Part shown: one piece after another, positions 1 through 8,617 of the stretch
Numbering within the stretch: position 1 is the stretch's first letter
Layout: each line of letters starts with the position of its first letter
Assembly: GCF_004331455.1 (NCBI RefSeq)
Contig: NZ_SJJR01000014.1
Coordinates: forward strand, 95,759 to 159,758
Length of the DNA: 64,000 bases
Source of the DNA: Micromonospora zingiberis
Lineage (GTDB): Bacteria > Actinomycetota > Actinomycetes > Mycobacteriales > Micromonosporaceae
Reading direction: 5' to 3'
The notes under the pieces: generated by a model
What the model saw: the letters and a program-made list of their open reading frames with translations, nothing else
What the model was told of the DNA's origin: nothing
Databases searched by the model: none
Made by a program: the position numbers and the translations under genes

Positions 1-231
1 CACTCATACGGTTCGACGCTGGTCCAGGCCGCGCACCTGCACTACATCCTCTCGGTGCGCAACTGCGAGTTCTTCGAGCTGCCCTACCCGCGTGGACCGC
101 TGGACTTCGGCATGAAGGACGTCATCGAGGTCGGTGACGACGGGTACGTGCGCGCGCCCACCGCCCCCGGGCTGGGCTACGAGCTGGACTGGGACGTGAT
201 CGACGATGCCACCACCAGACAGTTCAGCTGA
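1..231 (+). CDS. Enolase-superfamily (mandelate racemase/muconate lactonizing-like) dehydratase, C-terminal 76 residues
   Basis: The gene is cut by the left edge; only the C-terminus is visible. Its first codon is the His of an HSYGST motif, which in the mandelate racemase subgroup is the general-base His of the His-Asp dyad. The fragment aligns without gaps to the end of the complete paralogue at 7493-8611 (shared HSYGST, GMKD, PGLGYE). The two are therefore diverged copies in one locus, probably acid-sugar dehydratases acting on related substrates or stereoisomers. The substrate cannot be read from this fragment. The next gene starts 26 bases before this stop, so the two are probably co-transcribed. 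Confidence 0.85.
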   Translation, partial: HSYGSTLVQAAHLHYILSVRNCEFFELPYPRGPLDFGMKDVIEVGDDGYVRAPTAPGLGYELDWDVIDDATTRQFS

Positions 232-1168
232 GGCCGGGCACCCGCCGGGCGCGCCCCGGCGGGTGCTGGTCCTCGGTGCTGGCGCGATCGGCGGACTGCT
301 CGGCGCCCGGCTCGCCGAGTCGCCCGCGCTCGACGTCCTGGTCGCCGCCCGCCGGTCGATCCCCGGGCTGACGTTCAGCCGGCGCGGGCCGACCGGTGAC
401 TCGCCGCCGGTCACGGTGCCGGTGACGCCTGTCGTCGACCCCGCGTCGCTGCCGCCGCTGGAATGGGTGGTGGTCGCGACCAAGACCTACGACACCGCCC
501 GGCTCGGCGCCTGGCTGGGCACGCCGGCCACCGCCGGAGCCCGGATCCTGGTCGCGCAGAACGGGGTGGAGCACCGGGAGCGGATGGCGCCCTTCGCCGA
601 CCCCACCCGGGTCGTACCGGCGATCGTCACCTACGGCGCGGAGCGCCGCGGCCCCGGCCGGGTGGTGCAGACGCTGGACGGCCTGGTGCGGGTACCGGCC
701 GACGACGCGGGCCGGGACTTCGCCCGCCTCGCCGCGCCGACCTCGCTGCGGGTGGAGGTGGTCGAGGACTTCGTCGCCGCGCTGTGGACCAAGCTCGCCT
801 ACAACGTGGTCGGCAACTCGCTGACCACCATCACCGACCTACCCGTACGCGAGCTGGGGCGACGGCCGGAACTGCGCCGGATCGCCGCCGCGCTGGTCGC
901 CGAGGTACGCGCGGTCGCGGCCACCCGGCACGCCACGCTGCCGCCGGAACTGGCCGAATCCATGCTCGACGAGTTCGCGGCGTTTCCCGCGACCGTACGT
1001 TCGTCGATGTGGCAGGATCTGCACGCCGGTCGGCGGTTCGAACACGACGCCATCAGTGGTGCACTGGTGCGGGTTGCGCGGCTCAACAAGGTTGACGCAC
1101 CCTTTTCACAGATGGCGACCGATCTACTGGAGACGCTGTCTCCGGTACGAGCCTCGCCCTCGCCCTGA
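206..1168 (+). CDS. Ketopantoate reductase family (ApbA/PanE-like) NADP-dependent oxidoreductase
   Basis: A 320-residue soluble dehydrogenase. The N-terminal Rossmann motif is VLGAGAIGG (about residues 22-30). The middle of the protein has the family WTKLAYN segment, carrying the catalytic Lys and a conserved Asn. The C-terminal helical domain has the family SSMWQDL..GR..E pattern. Family members reduce 2-dehydropantoate or related 2-oxo acids with NADPH. Because it lies in a catabolic operon rather than with pan genes, a different 2-oxo-acid or 2-hydroxy-acid substrate is likely (inference). The ATG at 206 overlaps the previous gene; a GTG at 263, just before the Rossmann motif, is an alternative but has no better ribosome binding site. 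The TetR gene follows 33 bases downstream. Confidence 0.8.
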   Translation: MPPPDSSAEAGHPPGAPRRVLVLGAGAIGGLLGARLAESPALDVLVAARRSIPGLTFSRRGPTGDSPPVTVPVTPVVDPASLPPLEWVVVATKTYDTARLGAWLGTPATAGARILVAQNGVEHRERMAPFADPTRVVPAIVTYGAERRGPGRVVQTLDGLVRVPADDAGRDFARLAAPTSLRVEVVEDFVAALWTKLAYNVVGNSLTTITDLPVRELGRRPELRRIAAALVAEVRAVAATRHATLPPELAESMLDEFAAFPATVRSSMWQDLHAGRRFEHDAISGALVRVARLNKVDAPFSQMATDLLETLSPVRASPSP

Positions 1169-1201
1169 TGCTCCCGACATCGGCTTCACCCAGGAGATCA
1201 C

Positions 1202-1840
1202 ATGCCCGGCCCGACCGAGGTCCAGCAGGCGCGTCGCGACAACGGCCCGCTCACCGATCGTGGTGCCGCGCGCAAGCGGGAACTGTTGGACGCGGCGCGG
1301 CGGGTCTTCGAACGCAAGGGCTTCATCGAGACCCGGGTCCGCGACGTGGTGAAGGAGGCGCAGGTCTCCCACGGCACCTTCTACACCTACTTCGACACGA
1401 AGGAAGCCATCTTCTCGGCGGTGGCGCACGACGTGGTCGACTCGATGCTCGCCTCGATGGCCACGCCGATCCCGACCACCGGCTTCGACGAGCGTATCCG
1501 CGACCTGGTCCGCCGCTTCGTGCACGCGTACCGTCCACATGCGCAGATGATCGGGTTGATCGAGCAGGTGGGCACCTTCTCGCCGGAGATGCGCGAGCTG
1601 CGCCTGGACATCCGGGACACCTTCGTGCGCCGTACCCGGCGCGGCATCACCCGGATGGCGTCCAGCGGCATGCTGGCCGATCCCGACATCGACGTCGAGT
1701 ACACCGCCGAGGTGCTCGGCGCGATGCTGGAATACAGCTGCTACCTCTGGTTCTGTCTGGACAAGAACTTCGACGAGGACCGGTTGGTGGAGGCGCTGTC
1801 CACGGTCTGGCGCAAGACTCTGCGGTCGAGCCAGCGCTGA
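1202..1840 (+). CDS. TetR/AcrR family transcriptional regulator
   Basis: A 212-residue regulator. The N-terminal helix-turn-helix (about residues 20-65) includes a VSHGTFYTYFDTKEAIF segment typical of TetR recognition helix 3 and helix 4. The C-terminal half is the usual variable all-helical ligand domain. The start is supported by AGGAG 6 bases upstream of the ATG. It sits between a metabolic gene and an ABC importer operon. It is followed at once by a terminator-like hairpin and, about 190 bases later, by a 16-bp palindrome in front of the importer. It probably represses the importer and catabolic genes until a substrate or CoA-type ligand binds (inference; the ligand is unknown). Confidence 0.88.
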   Translation: MPGPTEVQQARRDNGPLTDRGAARKRELLDAARRVFERKGFIETRVRDVVKEAQVSHGTFYTYFDTKEAIFSAVAHDVVDSMLASMATPIPTTGFDERIRDLVRRFVHAYRPHAQMIGLIEQVGTFSPEMRELRLDIRDTFVRRTRRGITRMASSGMLADPDIDVEYTAEVLGAMLEYSCYLWFCLDKNFDEDRLVEALSTVWRKTLRSSQR

Positions 1841-1846
1841 TCCCGG

Positions 1847-1882
1847 GCCCGCTCGCGGGTCACCGTGACCCGCTTCGCGGGC
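1847..1882 (+). terminator. Hairpin just after the TetR gene
   Basis: Nested inverted repeats begin 7 bases after the TetR stop. An outer GCCCGC/GCGGGC pair encloses an inner GCGGGTCAC/GTGACCCGC pair around one central base. No U tract follows, which is common for actinobacterial terminators. It would separate the TetR transcript from the importer operon. Confidence 0.5.
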
Positions 1883-2032
1883 AGTCGCGTCCGGCTGCTC
1901 GTCAGCGGCCCCACACCCTACTGATCCGTGGCCGGCGGCGATCCGTCCGCGCCCTCTCCTGCCCGCGCATCCTTCGCTGGCCTGGGGACTTGACAACCGA
2001 CCCCTTGACAGCCTCGGTGGCTCTGGTCACAC

Positions 2033-2048
2033 TTGACATGCATGTCAA
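2033..2048. promoter_or_regulatory. Perfect 16-bp palindrome, candidate TetR operator upstream of the importer
   Basis: TTGACATGCATGTCAA is a perfect palindrome 158 bases before the substrate-binding protein gene. The same outer half-sites (TTGAC-N6-GTCAA) recur at 13186-13201 in front of the SDR gene. Twofold symmetry of this length fits a TetR dimer, and the TetR gene lies directly upstream. A TTGACA-like -35 hexamer at 2005-2010 lies close by. Binding by the TetR protein is inference. Confidence 0.5.
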
Positions 2049-2205
2049 CAACTGACGTCGGCAATGTTTCGGGGAGCCGCCCTCACGGCTTCCGCTTCAC
2101 GATTCACCCCGGGCCGCGCCGCTGATTCCGTACCGCGCCGGCCATTTCAGACGCTGCTTTCACCGCGTAGGCCTGACCTCGCGCACACCTCCTAGGGAGT
2201 AGTGG

Positions 2206-3837
2206 ATGTCGAACCCCACGAGGGCCACGGCCGGCGGCCGTGGTGCCCGTCCCCGACGCGGGCGAAACGCTGGACGCGTTGCGCTGGTCGCGGGCGTACT
2301 GACCGCAACTCTCGTCGCTGCCGGCTGCGGCGGCGCCGAGGCGCCCAACCAGGGCAACGGCGAGATCCCGGCCGTCGCGCAGAACCAGACGCTCACCGTG
2401 GGCGTGGCCACCCTCCAGCAGCAGTATGCCGACCCGGTGCTGGCCAACGAGGGTGGCAACACCTACCCGATCAAATGGTCGGTCGGCGAGCCGCTGATCC
2501 GGCAGGACCTGAACATGGCCCAGGTGCCGGCGCTGGCCACCGAGTGGACGGTCAGCGACGACAACCTGACCTGGGACATCAAGCTGCGCGAGGGCGTCAA
2601 GATGCACGACGGCTCGGCGTTCACCGCCAAGGACGTCGAGACGTCGATCAACCGCGTGAAGAACCCGGACTTCACCTCGTACCAGGCGTACTACAGCAAG
2701 ATCGACACGGTCGAGGTCGTCAACGACCACGAGATCAAGATCAAGACCAAGGTCCCGTACGCGAACCTCGTCTTCGACACCCCGGCGCCGGTGGCCACCG
2801 ACTACTACAACCGGGTGGGCGAGGAGGAGTTCCGCAAGCAGCCGGTCGCGGCCGGTCCGTTCAAGTTCGACTCGCAGGTCTTCAACGAGTCGATGACGCT
2901 GACCCGCTTCGACGACTTCTGGGACGCCGAGCGCATTCCGAACTTCGCCAACCTGATCATGCGGATCATCCCGGACGAGAGCAGTCGGCTCTCCGGCATC
3001 CAGACCGGTCAGCTGGACATCGCCCAGGGGCTCACCCCCAACAGCGCGGCCCAGTTGCAGGGCAACCCCAGCCTGCGGCTGGTCACCTCCAAGCAGGCCA
3101 GCGTGGCGAACGTGTTCTTCGTGGACAACTGGTTCCCGGAGGACTCGCCGCTGAAGAACGTCGACGTGCGTAAGGCGCTGATGCTCGCCATCGACCGGCA
3201 GAGCATCGCCGACTCGCTCTACCGCGGCTTCGGCTCGGTGACGGTCAACGCGACCCTGCCGGTGACCCTGGGCAACGACACCTCGCTGAGCGCCTGGCCG
3301 TACGACCCGACCGAGGCCAAACGGCTGCTAGCGGCGGCCGGCGCCAGCGATCTGAAGTTCACCCTGCACCTCTACAACCAGACCACCGCCATCGCCGACG
3401 TGCAGAAGTTCGCCGAGGCCGTGATCGGTTACTGGAAGGAGGTCGGGGTCGACGTGACGATGGACGCGATGGACCCGGCCACCTATCTTGACAAGGCTGT
3501 CAAGCACCAGTTGACCGGCGCCGTCATCCTCGGCACGCCCGGCCTGCTCATCTCCGACCCGGAGAAGCTGTCCATCTTCTACACCTCCACCGGTGGCTAC
3601 TCGGCGGTCAAGAACGCCGAACTCGACGAGCTCTTCGCCAAGCTGAGTTCGACGGTCAAGCGCGACGACCAGGCCGCCATCGCCGGCGAGATCAGCCGGA
3701 AGCTGCACGCGACGCTCTTCGGCCTGCCGGTGGTCTCGCTCGACGCGGTGTACGCGATCGGCCCCAAGGTCGCCGACTGGAAGGTCATGGACGGCAACCC
3801 GTACCCGGGCCCGTTCTGGTACCTGCGGGCGAACTGA
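2206..3837 (+). CDS. ABC importer substrate-binding lipoprotein (SBP family 5, peptide/nickel type)
   Basis: A 543-residue extracellular binding protein. A basic N-region and hydrophobic stretch end in the lipobox VAAGC, so Cys41 should be lipidated and anchor the mature protein outside the membrane. The rest has the SBP_bac_5 layout, including WSVGEPLI, a DLTWDIKLREGVKMHDG-like strand (LREGVKMHDG) and a long central domain. Family 5 proteins bind oligopeptides, nickel or sugar-derived ligands; the adjacent dehydratase makes a sugar-acid-like ligand plausible (inference). The start ATG has AGGGAG 7 bases upstream. Two permeases and two ATPases follow, and a strong hairpin separates this gene from the first permease. 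Confidence 0.9.
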   Translation: MSNPTRATAGGRGARPRRGRNAGRVALVAGVLTATLVAAGCGGAEAPNQGNGEIPAVAQNQTLTVGVATLQQQYADPVLANEGGNTYPIKWSVGEPLIRQDLNMAQVPALATEWTVSDDNLTWDIKLREGVKMHDGSAFTAKDVETSINRVKNPDFTSYQAYYSKIDTVEVVNDHEIKIKTKVPYANLVFDTPAPVATDYYNRVGEEEFRKQPVAAGPFKFDSQVFNESMTLTRFDDFWDAERIPNFANLIMRIIPDESSRLSGIQTGQLDIAQGLTPNSAAQLQGNPSLRLVTSKQASVANVFFVDNWFPEDSPLKNVDVRKALMLAIDRQSIADSLYRGFGSVTVNATLPVTLGNDTSLSAWPYDPTEAKRLLAAAGASDLKFTLHLYNQTTAIADVQKFAEAVIGYWKEVGVDVTMDAMDPATYLDKAVKHQLTGAVILGTPGLLISDPEKLSIFYTSTGGYSAVKNAELDELFAKLSSTVKRDDQAAIAGEISRKLHATLFGLPVVSLDAVYAIGPKVADWKVMDGNPYPGPFWYLRAN

Positions 3838-3843
3838 CGACCG

Positions 3844-3878
3844 GGGGTGCCCGGCGCCGTCCCTGCGCCGGGCACCCC
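3844..3878 (+). terminator. Intra-operon hairpin between binding-protein and permease genes
   Basis: A perfect 14-bp stem (3844-3857 with 3865-3878) has a 7-base loop and begins 6 bases after the binding-protein stop. There is no U tract. Such hairpins often stabilise the upstream message or attenuate read-through, so that binding protein exceeds permease. Confidence 0.55.
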
Positions 3879-3907
3879 GCACCTGCCGGACGCTGCATGG
3901 AGGGGCC

Positions 3908-4858
3908 ATGACCAGCTACATCCTCAACCGCCTGCTCCAGGGCCTGATCGCGATGTGGGTCATCGTGACCATCGTGTTCTTCCTGGCGCGGCTCGGCGGT
4001 GACGCGGCCGCGCTGCTCGCGCCGGCCGACGCCACCCCCGAACAGGTCGAGGCGATCCGGGTCAGCTACGGCCTGGACCAGCCCGTCTACCTGCAATACC
4101 TGGACTACCTGCGCGGCATCGTCACCCTCGACCTCGGCCAGAGCGTCAGCTACCGCCAGCCGGTGACCGACCTGGTGGTACCCGCGATGCTGAACACCGC
4201 CCAGCTCGCGCTGACCGGCTTCGTCATCGCCCTCGTCGTCGGCATCGCGCTCGGCGCCGTGGCCGGGATGCGCGCCGGGTCGCGCTACGACCAGGCGGTA
4301 CGCGCGCTGTCGGTGCTGGGGCAGTCGGTGCCGCCGTTCTGGCTGGGCATGCTGCTGGTCCTGCTCTTCTCCATCACGCTGGGCTGGCTGCCCGCCTTCG
4401 GCTCGGAGGGGTTCACCAGCCTCATCCTGCCGGCCTGCGCGCTGGCCGCCTTCCCGCTCGCCTCGATCGCCCGGCTCACCCGCTCGTCGGTGCTGGAGAT
4501 CGTGGGGCGGGACCAGACGTTGTTCGAACGGGCCAAGGGCGTGTCGCCGGCCGTGCTGGTCGCCCACATCCTGCGCAACGCCTCGCTGCCCGTGGTCACC
4601 CTCGCCGGCATCCAGCTGGGGGCGATGTTCTCCGGGACGATCGTGGTGGAGAACCTCTTCGCCTGGCCGGGAGTGGGACAGCTCGCCATCCAGGCCATCC
4701 AGGCCCGCGACTACGCGCTGATCCAGGGCATCGTCGTGATCAACACGCTGGTCTTCGTCGCCCTGCTCTTCCTGGTCGATCTTTCCTACGGCTGGCTCGA
4801 CCCACGGGTGCGGACGAACTCGTCCGCCGAGCCGCAGAAGGCGGGTGTGTCGGCATGA
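3908..4858 (+). CDS. ABC importer permease, DppB-like
   Basis: A 316-residue integral membrane protein with about six hydrophobic segments. The family N-terminus reads MTSYILNRLLQGLIAMWVI, and the EAA-type loop RAKGVSPAVLVAHILRNASLP (about residues 208-228) docks the ATPase. The length and N-terminal pattern match the BPD_transp_1 DppB/OppB branch. GGAGGGG 2 bases before the ATG supports the start. The ATGA overlap with the next gene indicates translational coupling. It pairs with the DppC-like permease to form the channel for the lipoprotein-delivered substrate. Confidence 0.9.
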   Translation: MTSYILNRLLQGLIAMWVIVTIVFFLARLGGDAAALLAPADATPEQVEAIRVSYGLDQPVYLQYLDYLRGIVTLDLGQSVSYRQPVTDLVVPAMLNTAQLALTGFVIALVVGIALGAVAGMRAGSRYDQAVRALSVLGQSVPPFWLGMLLVLLFSITLGWLPAFGSEGFTSLILPACALAAFPLASIARLTRSSVLEIVGRDQTLFERAKGVSPAVLVAHILRNASLPVVTLAGIQLGAMFSGTIVVENLFAWPGVGQLAIQAIQARDYALIQGIVVINTLVFVALLFLVDLSYGWLDPRVRTNSSAEPQKAGVSA

Positions 4859-5739
4859 CCACCGACCTCGCGTCGACCACCCCGCCGGCCGGTACGCCAC
4901 CGGCGCGGCCGCGGCGCCGGTCCGGCCGCTGGCCCTGGTTCTCCGGCACGGTGATGGTGCTCTTCGCGTTCTGCGGCGCCTTCGGCGCGCTTGTTTCGCC
5001 GCACGACCCGAACAAGGTCGACCTGAGCCAGTCGCTCAAGCCACCGGTCTTTGCCGGCGGCAGCACCAGCTACCTGCTCGGCACCGACCAGCTCGGCCGC
5101 GACGTGCTCAGCCGGCTGCTCGCCGGGGCGCAGGTGTCGTTCCTCGTCGCCGCCGGCGCGGTGCTCATCGCCGGTGCGTTCGGCCTGCTCATCGCGCTGC
5201 TCGCCGGGTACCTCGGTGGCCGGCTCGACACGGTGCTGACCCGCGTCGCCGACGCCTCGATGGCCTTCCCGGTGGTGCTGCTGGCCATCGTCATCGTGGC
5301 CATCTACGGCAAGGGCGTCACGGTGGTGATCCTGGTGCTGGTGGTGGCCGGCTGGCCGCAGTACGCGCGGGTGCTGCGCAGCGAGGTGATCCGGATCCGA
5401 CACCAGGACTTCGTCACCATGGCCCGGATCATGGGCGGCAGCCGGTTCTGGGCGATCACCCGGCACGTCGTGCCGAACCTGATCCCGACCCTGCTGGTGC
5501 TGGCGACCCTCCAGGTCGGCCTGGCCATCATCGCCGAGGGCTCGCTGAGTTTTCTCGGCATCGGCGTCCCGCCACCGGCCGCCTCCTGGGGCAACATGCT
5601 CGCCGACGGGCGCACCTTCCTGGCCACCGCCTGGTGGCTGCCGGTGGTACCCGGTGTCGCGTTGAGCATCACCGTGCTGGCGGCGAACCTGCTGGGCGAC
5701 TGGCTCCGCCACGCCCTCGACCCCGCGACGAGGCGGTAG
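4855..5739 (+). CDS. ABC importer permease, DppC-like
   Basis: A 294-residue membrane protein. An N-terminal cytoplasmic tail rich in Pro and Arg leads into the first membrane segment. The DppC-type GTDQLGRDVLSRLLAGA motif follows, then a MARIMGGSRFWAITRHVVPN coupling loop (about residues 188-207). The protein ends with a LLGDWLRHALDP signature common to DppC/OppC. It overlaps the first permease by four bases and is followed after 3 bases by the first ATPase gene. It is expected to heterodimerise with the DppB-like protein. Confidence 0.9.
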   Translation: MTTDLASTTPPAGTPPARPRRRSGRWPWFSGTVMVLFAFCGAFGALVSPHDPNKVDLSQSLKPPVFAGGSTSYLLGTDQLGRDVLSRLLAGAQVSFLVAAGAVLIAGAFGLLIALLAGYLGGRLDTVLTRVADASMAFPVVLLAIVIVAIYGKGVTVVILVLVVAGWPQYARVLRSEVIRIRHQDFVTMARIMGGSRFWAITRHVVPNLIPTLLVLATLQVGLAIIAEGSLSFLGIGVPPPAASWGNMLADGRTFLATAWWLPVVPGVALSITVLAANLLGDWLRHALDPATRR

Positions 5740-5742
5740 GAG

Positions 5743-6696
5743 ATGCTGCAGATCACCAACCTCACCACCCACTACTTCTTCGGCGGCCAGGTCACCCCCG
5801 CTGCCCGCGGCGTCACCCTGAACCTGCCGAAAGGCTCGGCCATGGCGATCGTCGGGGAGTCCGGCAGCGGCAAGAGCACGGTGGCGATGAGCGTCATGCG
5901 GATGATCCGCCCGCCGATCGGTGACATCGCCGAGGGCGAGATCCGCATCGGCGGCACCGACGTCACCCGCGCCACGCCCCGGCAGATGCGGGAGCTGCTG
6001 CGTACCCAGATCGGCTTCGTGCCGCAGGACCCGACCACGGCGCTGGACCCGCTGTACACGATCCGCTCGCAGATCGTCGAGGCGATGCCGCACGTCGAGC
6101 GGGCCCGCCGCGACGAGGTCATCGTCGAGCTGCTCACCTCGCTCGGCATCGTCGACGCGGCGGCCCGGCTCAAGCAGCACCCGCACCAGTTCAGCGGCGG
6201 CATGCGCCAGCGCGTCGCGATCGCCATCGCGCTGGCCAAGGAGCCGCAGCTGCTCATCGCCGACGAACCGACCACCGCGCTCGACGTGACCACCCAGATC
6301 GGCATCCTGCGGCTGCTGGACCGGCTGCGCCGGGAACGCCACCTCACCACGATGTTCATCACCCACAACATCCGGGTGGCCCGGCTGGTCTGTCAGGACG
6401 TCGCGGTGATGTACGGCGGCGTGGTGGTGGAGTCCGGCCCGCTGACCGTGGTGGCCGACAACCCGTCGCACCCGTACACCCGGGCGCTGCTGGACGCCAG
6501 CTCCCTCGACGTCGGGCCCCGCCAGCGCCTGCGCGCCATCTCCGGCAGCCCGCCATCGCTGACCGCGATGCCACCCGGCTGCCCGTTCGCCCCCCGCTGC
6601 CCGAGCGCCACCGACCTCTGCCACCAGCGGATGCCGGCCACCACCCGGCGGCCGGACGGCGCGTCGTACGCCTGCTGGAATCCGGTGACGTCATGA
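5743..6696 (+). CDS. ABC importer ATPase, DppD-like
   Basis: A 317-residue ATP-binding subunit. Walker A is GESGSGKST, the signature is FSGGMRQRVAIA and Walker B is LLIADEPTTALD. The C-terminal oligopeptide-transporter tail carries the family CPFAPRCP cysteine cluster. This tail is characteristic of Dpp/Opp ATPases. The gene follows the DppC-like permease directly and overlaps the next ATPase gene by four bases (ATGA). The protein works as a heterodimer with the DppF-like ATPase to power import. Confidence 0.92.
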   Translation: MLQITNLTTHYFFGGQVTPAARGVTLNLPKGSAMAIVGESGSGKSTVAMSVMRMIRPPIGDIAEGEIRIGGTDVTRATPRQMRELLRTQIGFVPQDPTTALDPLYTIRSQIVEAMPHVERARRDEVIVELLTSLGIVDAAARLKQHPHQFSGGMRQRVAIAIALAKEPQLLIADEPTTALDVTTQIGILRLLDRLRRERHLTTMFITHNIRVARLVCQDVAVMYGGVVVESGPLTVVADNPSHPYTRALLDASSLDVGPRQRLRAISGSPPSLTAMPPGCPFAPRCPSATDLCHQRMPATTRRPDGASYACWNPVTS

Positions 6697-7496
6697 CCGA
6701 CAGAATCCTGGACGCGGTCGACGTCTCCAAGACGTACCGCAGCCGCACCGCCGGCACCACCCACGCCCTGACCGACGTGACCTTCGGGGTGGGCCGGGGC
6801 GAGATGGTCGGGCTGGTGGGCGAGTCGGGCAGCGGCAAGACCACGCTGATGCGCATCCTGCTCGGCATCGAGCAGCCGACCAGCGGCACGGTGACCTTCC
6901 GGGGTACGCCCCGGCCCACGTTCACCACCGAGCACCGACGCGACTTCTTCAACTCGGTCTCCGCGGTCTTCCAGAACCCGTACAGCTCGCTCAACCCGCG
7001 CCGACGGTTGTGGGACATCATCACCGAGCGGCGCTCCATCGAACGCCGGGCCGGCCGGGCGGAACGCCGGGCCCGCGCGGCCGAACTGCTGGACCTGGTG
7101 TCGCTGCCGCCGGAGTTCGCCGACCGGTTCCCGCACCAGCTCTCCGGCGGCCAGCGGCAGCGGGTGGCGATCGCCCGCAGCCTCTCCGAGGAACCGGACG
7201 TCATCGTGCTCGACGAGCCGATGTCGGCGCTCGACGTCTCGGTCAGCGCCCAGATCGCGAACCTCCTGCTCGACCTGCAGGAGAAGTTCCAGATGAGCTA
7301 CGTCTTCGTCGCCCACGACATGCACATGGTGCGCCATCTGTGTCACCGGGTCGCCGTGCTCCTGAAGGGCCAGATCGTGGAGCAGGGCACCGTGGCCGAG
7401 GTGCTCGGGAACCCCCGGCACGAGTACACCCGCAGCCTCATCGCCGCCTCCGAGCTGCGCTCGCTGGAGCCTGAGGAAGAGAGGATCCGACCGTGA
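6693..7496 (+). CDS. ABC importer ATPase, DppF-like
   Basis: A 267-residue ATP-binding subunit. Walker A is GESGSGKTT, the signature LSGGQRQRVAIARSL and Walker B VIVLDEPMSALD, with the switch His in VFVAHDM. Unlike its partner it lacks the C-terminal CPxxPRC cluster and is shorter than many DppF proteins, ending soon after the EYTRSLIAA segment. It overlaps the preceding ATPase gene by ATGA and the following dehydratase gene by GTGA, so import and catabolism are translationally coupled. Confidence 0.9.
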   Translation: MTDRILDAVDVSKTYRSRTAGTTHALTDVTFGVGRGEMVGLVGESGSGKTTLMRILLGIEQPTSGTVTFRGTPRPTFTTEHRRDFFNSVSAVFQNPYSSLNPRRRLWDIITERRSIERRAGRAERRARAAELLDLVSLPPEFADRFPHQLSGGQRQRVAIARSLSEEPDVIVLDEPMSALDVSVSAQIANLLLDLQEKFQMSYVFVAHDMHMVRHLCHRVAVLLKGQIVEQGTVAEVLGNPRHEYTRSLIAASELRSLEPEEERIRP

Positions 7497-8611
7497 AGAT
7501 CACCGATGTGTCCGCCCAACTGCTCAAGCCGACCGAGTTCGAGTTCCAGTGGAAGGACCAGCTCCCGCCGCGCCGGGTCGGCATGATCCTGCTGCGGATC
7601 CGCGACGACGAGGGCCACGAGGGACAGTGCATCACCTGGCTGGCCGGGCCGGGCCAGTTCGAGGACATGCTGCCCCGGGTCCGTGACACCCTCGTCGGCC
7701 AGGACCCGCACGACATCGAGCGGTTCTCGTACCAGCTGACCGACAACCTGACCGCCCCGAACGCGGTCTCCTCCGGCGTCGACATCGCCCTCTGGGACCT
7801 GGTCGGCAAGATCCACGAACAGCCCGTCTACAAGCTGTTGGGCGCGGCCCGCGACCGGGTCCGCGCGTACGCCAGCACCGTGCGCTACGACACCGTGCCC
7901 GAGTACGTCGACCTGGCGTTGCAGTGCCGGGACGAGGGCTTCACCGCGTACAAGCTGCACGCCTTCGGGGTGCCGGACAAGGACATCGAGGTCTGCCGGG
8001 CGGTACGCGAGGCGGTCGGCGACACCATGGACCTGATGCTCGACCCGGTCAATGCGTACGACCGGCAGGGGGCGTTCAAGGTCGGCAAGGTGCTGGAGGA
8101 GTTGGACTTCTACTGGTACGAGGCGCCGATCGAGGACGCCGACATCCAGGGCCTGACCGACCTCACCCGGTACTTCTCGATCCCGATCACGGCGGTGGAG
8201 AGCGTCGGCGGCGGTCTCAAGTTCGTGCCGCCCTACCTGGTGAACCACGCGGTGGACTCGGTGCGCTCGGTGGGGGACTGGACCGGCGGCATCACCGCGA
8301 TGAGGAAGACCGCCGCGCTCTGCGAGGCGTTCGGCGTGAAGTTCGAGCCGCACAGCTACGGCTCGACGCTGATCCAGGCCGCGCACTTCCACGTCATGCT
8401 CGCCATCCACAACTGCGACCTGGTCGAGTTGCCGGTCCCCACCGGCGTCCTGGACCAGGGCATGAAGGACACCCTGCGGGTCACCGCCGACGGCTACGTG
8501 GACGCGCCGACCAAGCCCGGCCTCGGCTACGAGATCGACGAGGACGAGATCGACAACCTGACCGTACGCCGGCTCACCGTCGGTGACGCCAGCTCGGTCG
8601 TCGGGCACTGA
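7493..8611 (+). CDS. Enolase-superfamily dehydratase (mandelate racemase subgroup)
   Basis: A 372-residue protein of capping plus TIM-barrel type. Readable active-site residues are the KxH motif (Lys154, His156), metal ligands Asp184, Glu210 and Glu236, and a His-Asp dyad (Asp262 in GDWTGG, His287 in EPHSYG). This set places it in the mandelate racemase subgroup. Most members abstract the alpha proton of a carboxylate, commonly to dehydrate acid sugars. The exact substrate is not deducible. The GTG start overlaps the stop of the ATPase gene. It is paralogous to the fragment at 1-231. Its coupling to the ABC importer suggests it acts on the imported compound. Confidence 0.85.
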   Translation: MKITDVSAQLLKPTEFEFQWKDQLPPRRVGMILLRIRDDEGHEGQCITWLAGPGQFEDMLPRVRDTLVGQDPHDIERFSYQLTDNLTAPNAVSSGVDIALWDLVGKIHEQPVYKLLGAARDRVRAYASTVRYDTVPEYVDLALQCRDEGFTAYKLHAFGVPDKDIEVCRAVREAVGDTMDLMLDPVNAYDRQGAFKVGKVLEELDFYWYEAPIEDADIQGLTDLTRYFSIPITAVESVGGGLKFVPPYLVNHAVDSVRSVGDWTGGITAMRKTAALCEAFGVKFEPHSYGSTLIQAAHFHVMLAIHNCDLVELPVPTGVLDQGMKDTLRVTADGYVDAPTKPGLGYEIDEDEIDNLTVRRLTVGDASSVVGH

Positions 8612-8617
8612 GTACCC

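Noticed and set aside
4786..6624. Long antisense open frames opposite the ABC importer and elsewhere (for example 7343-9916 and 55129-57348)
   Set aside because: They are composition shadows in very GC-rich DNA opposite well-supported genes, with His/Arg/Gly-rich low-complexity translations and no motifs.
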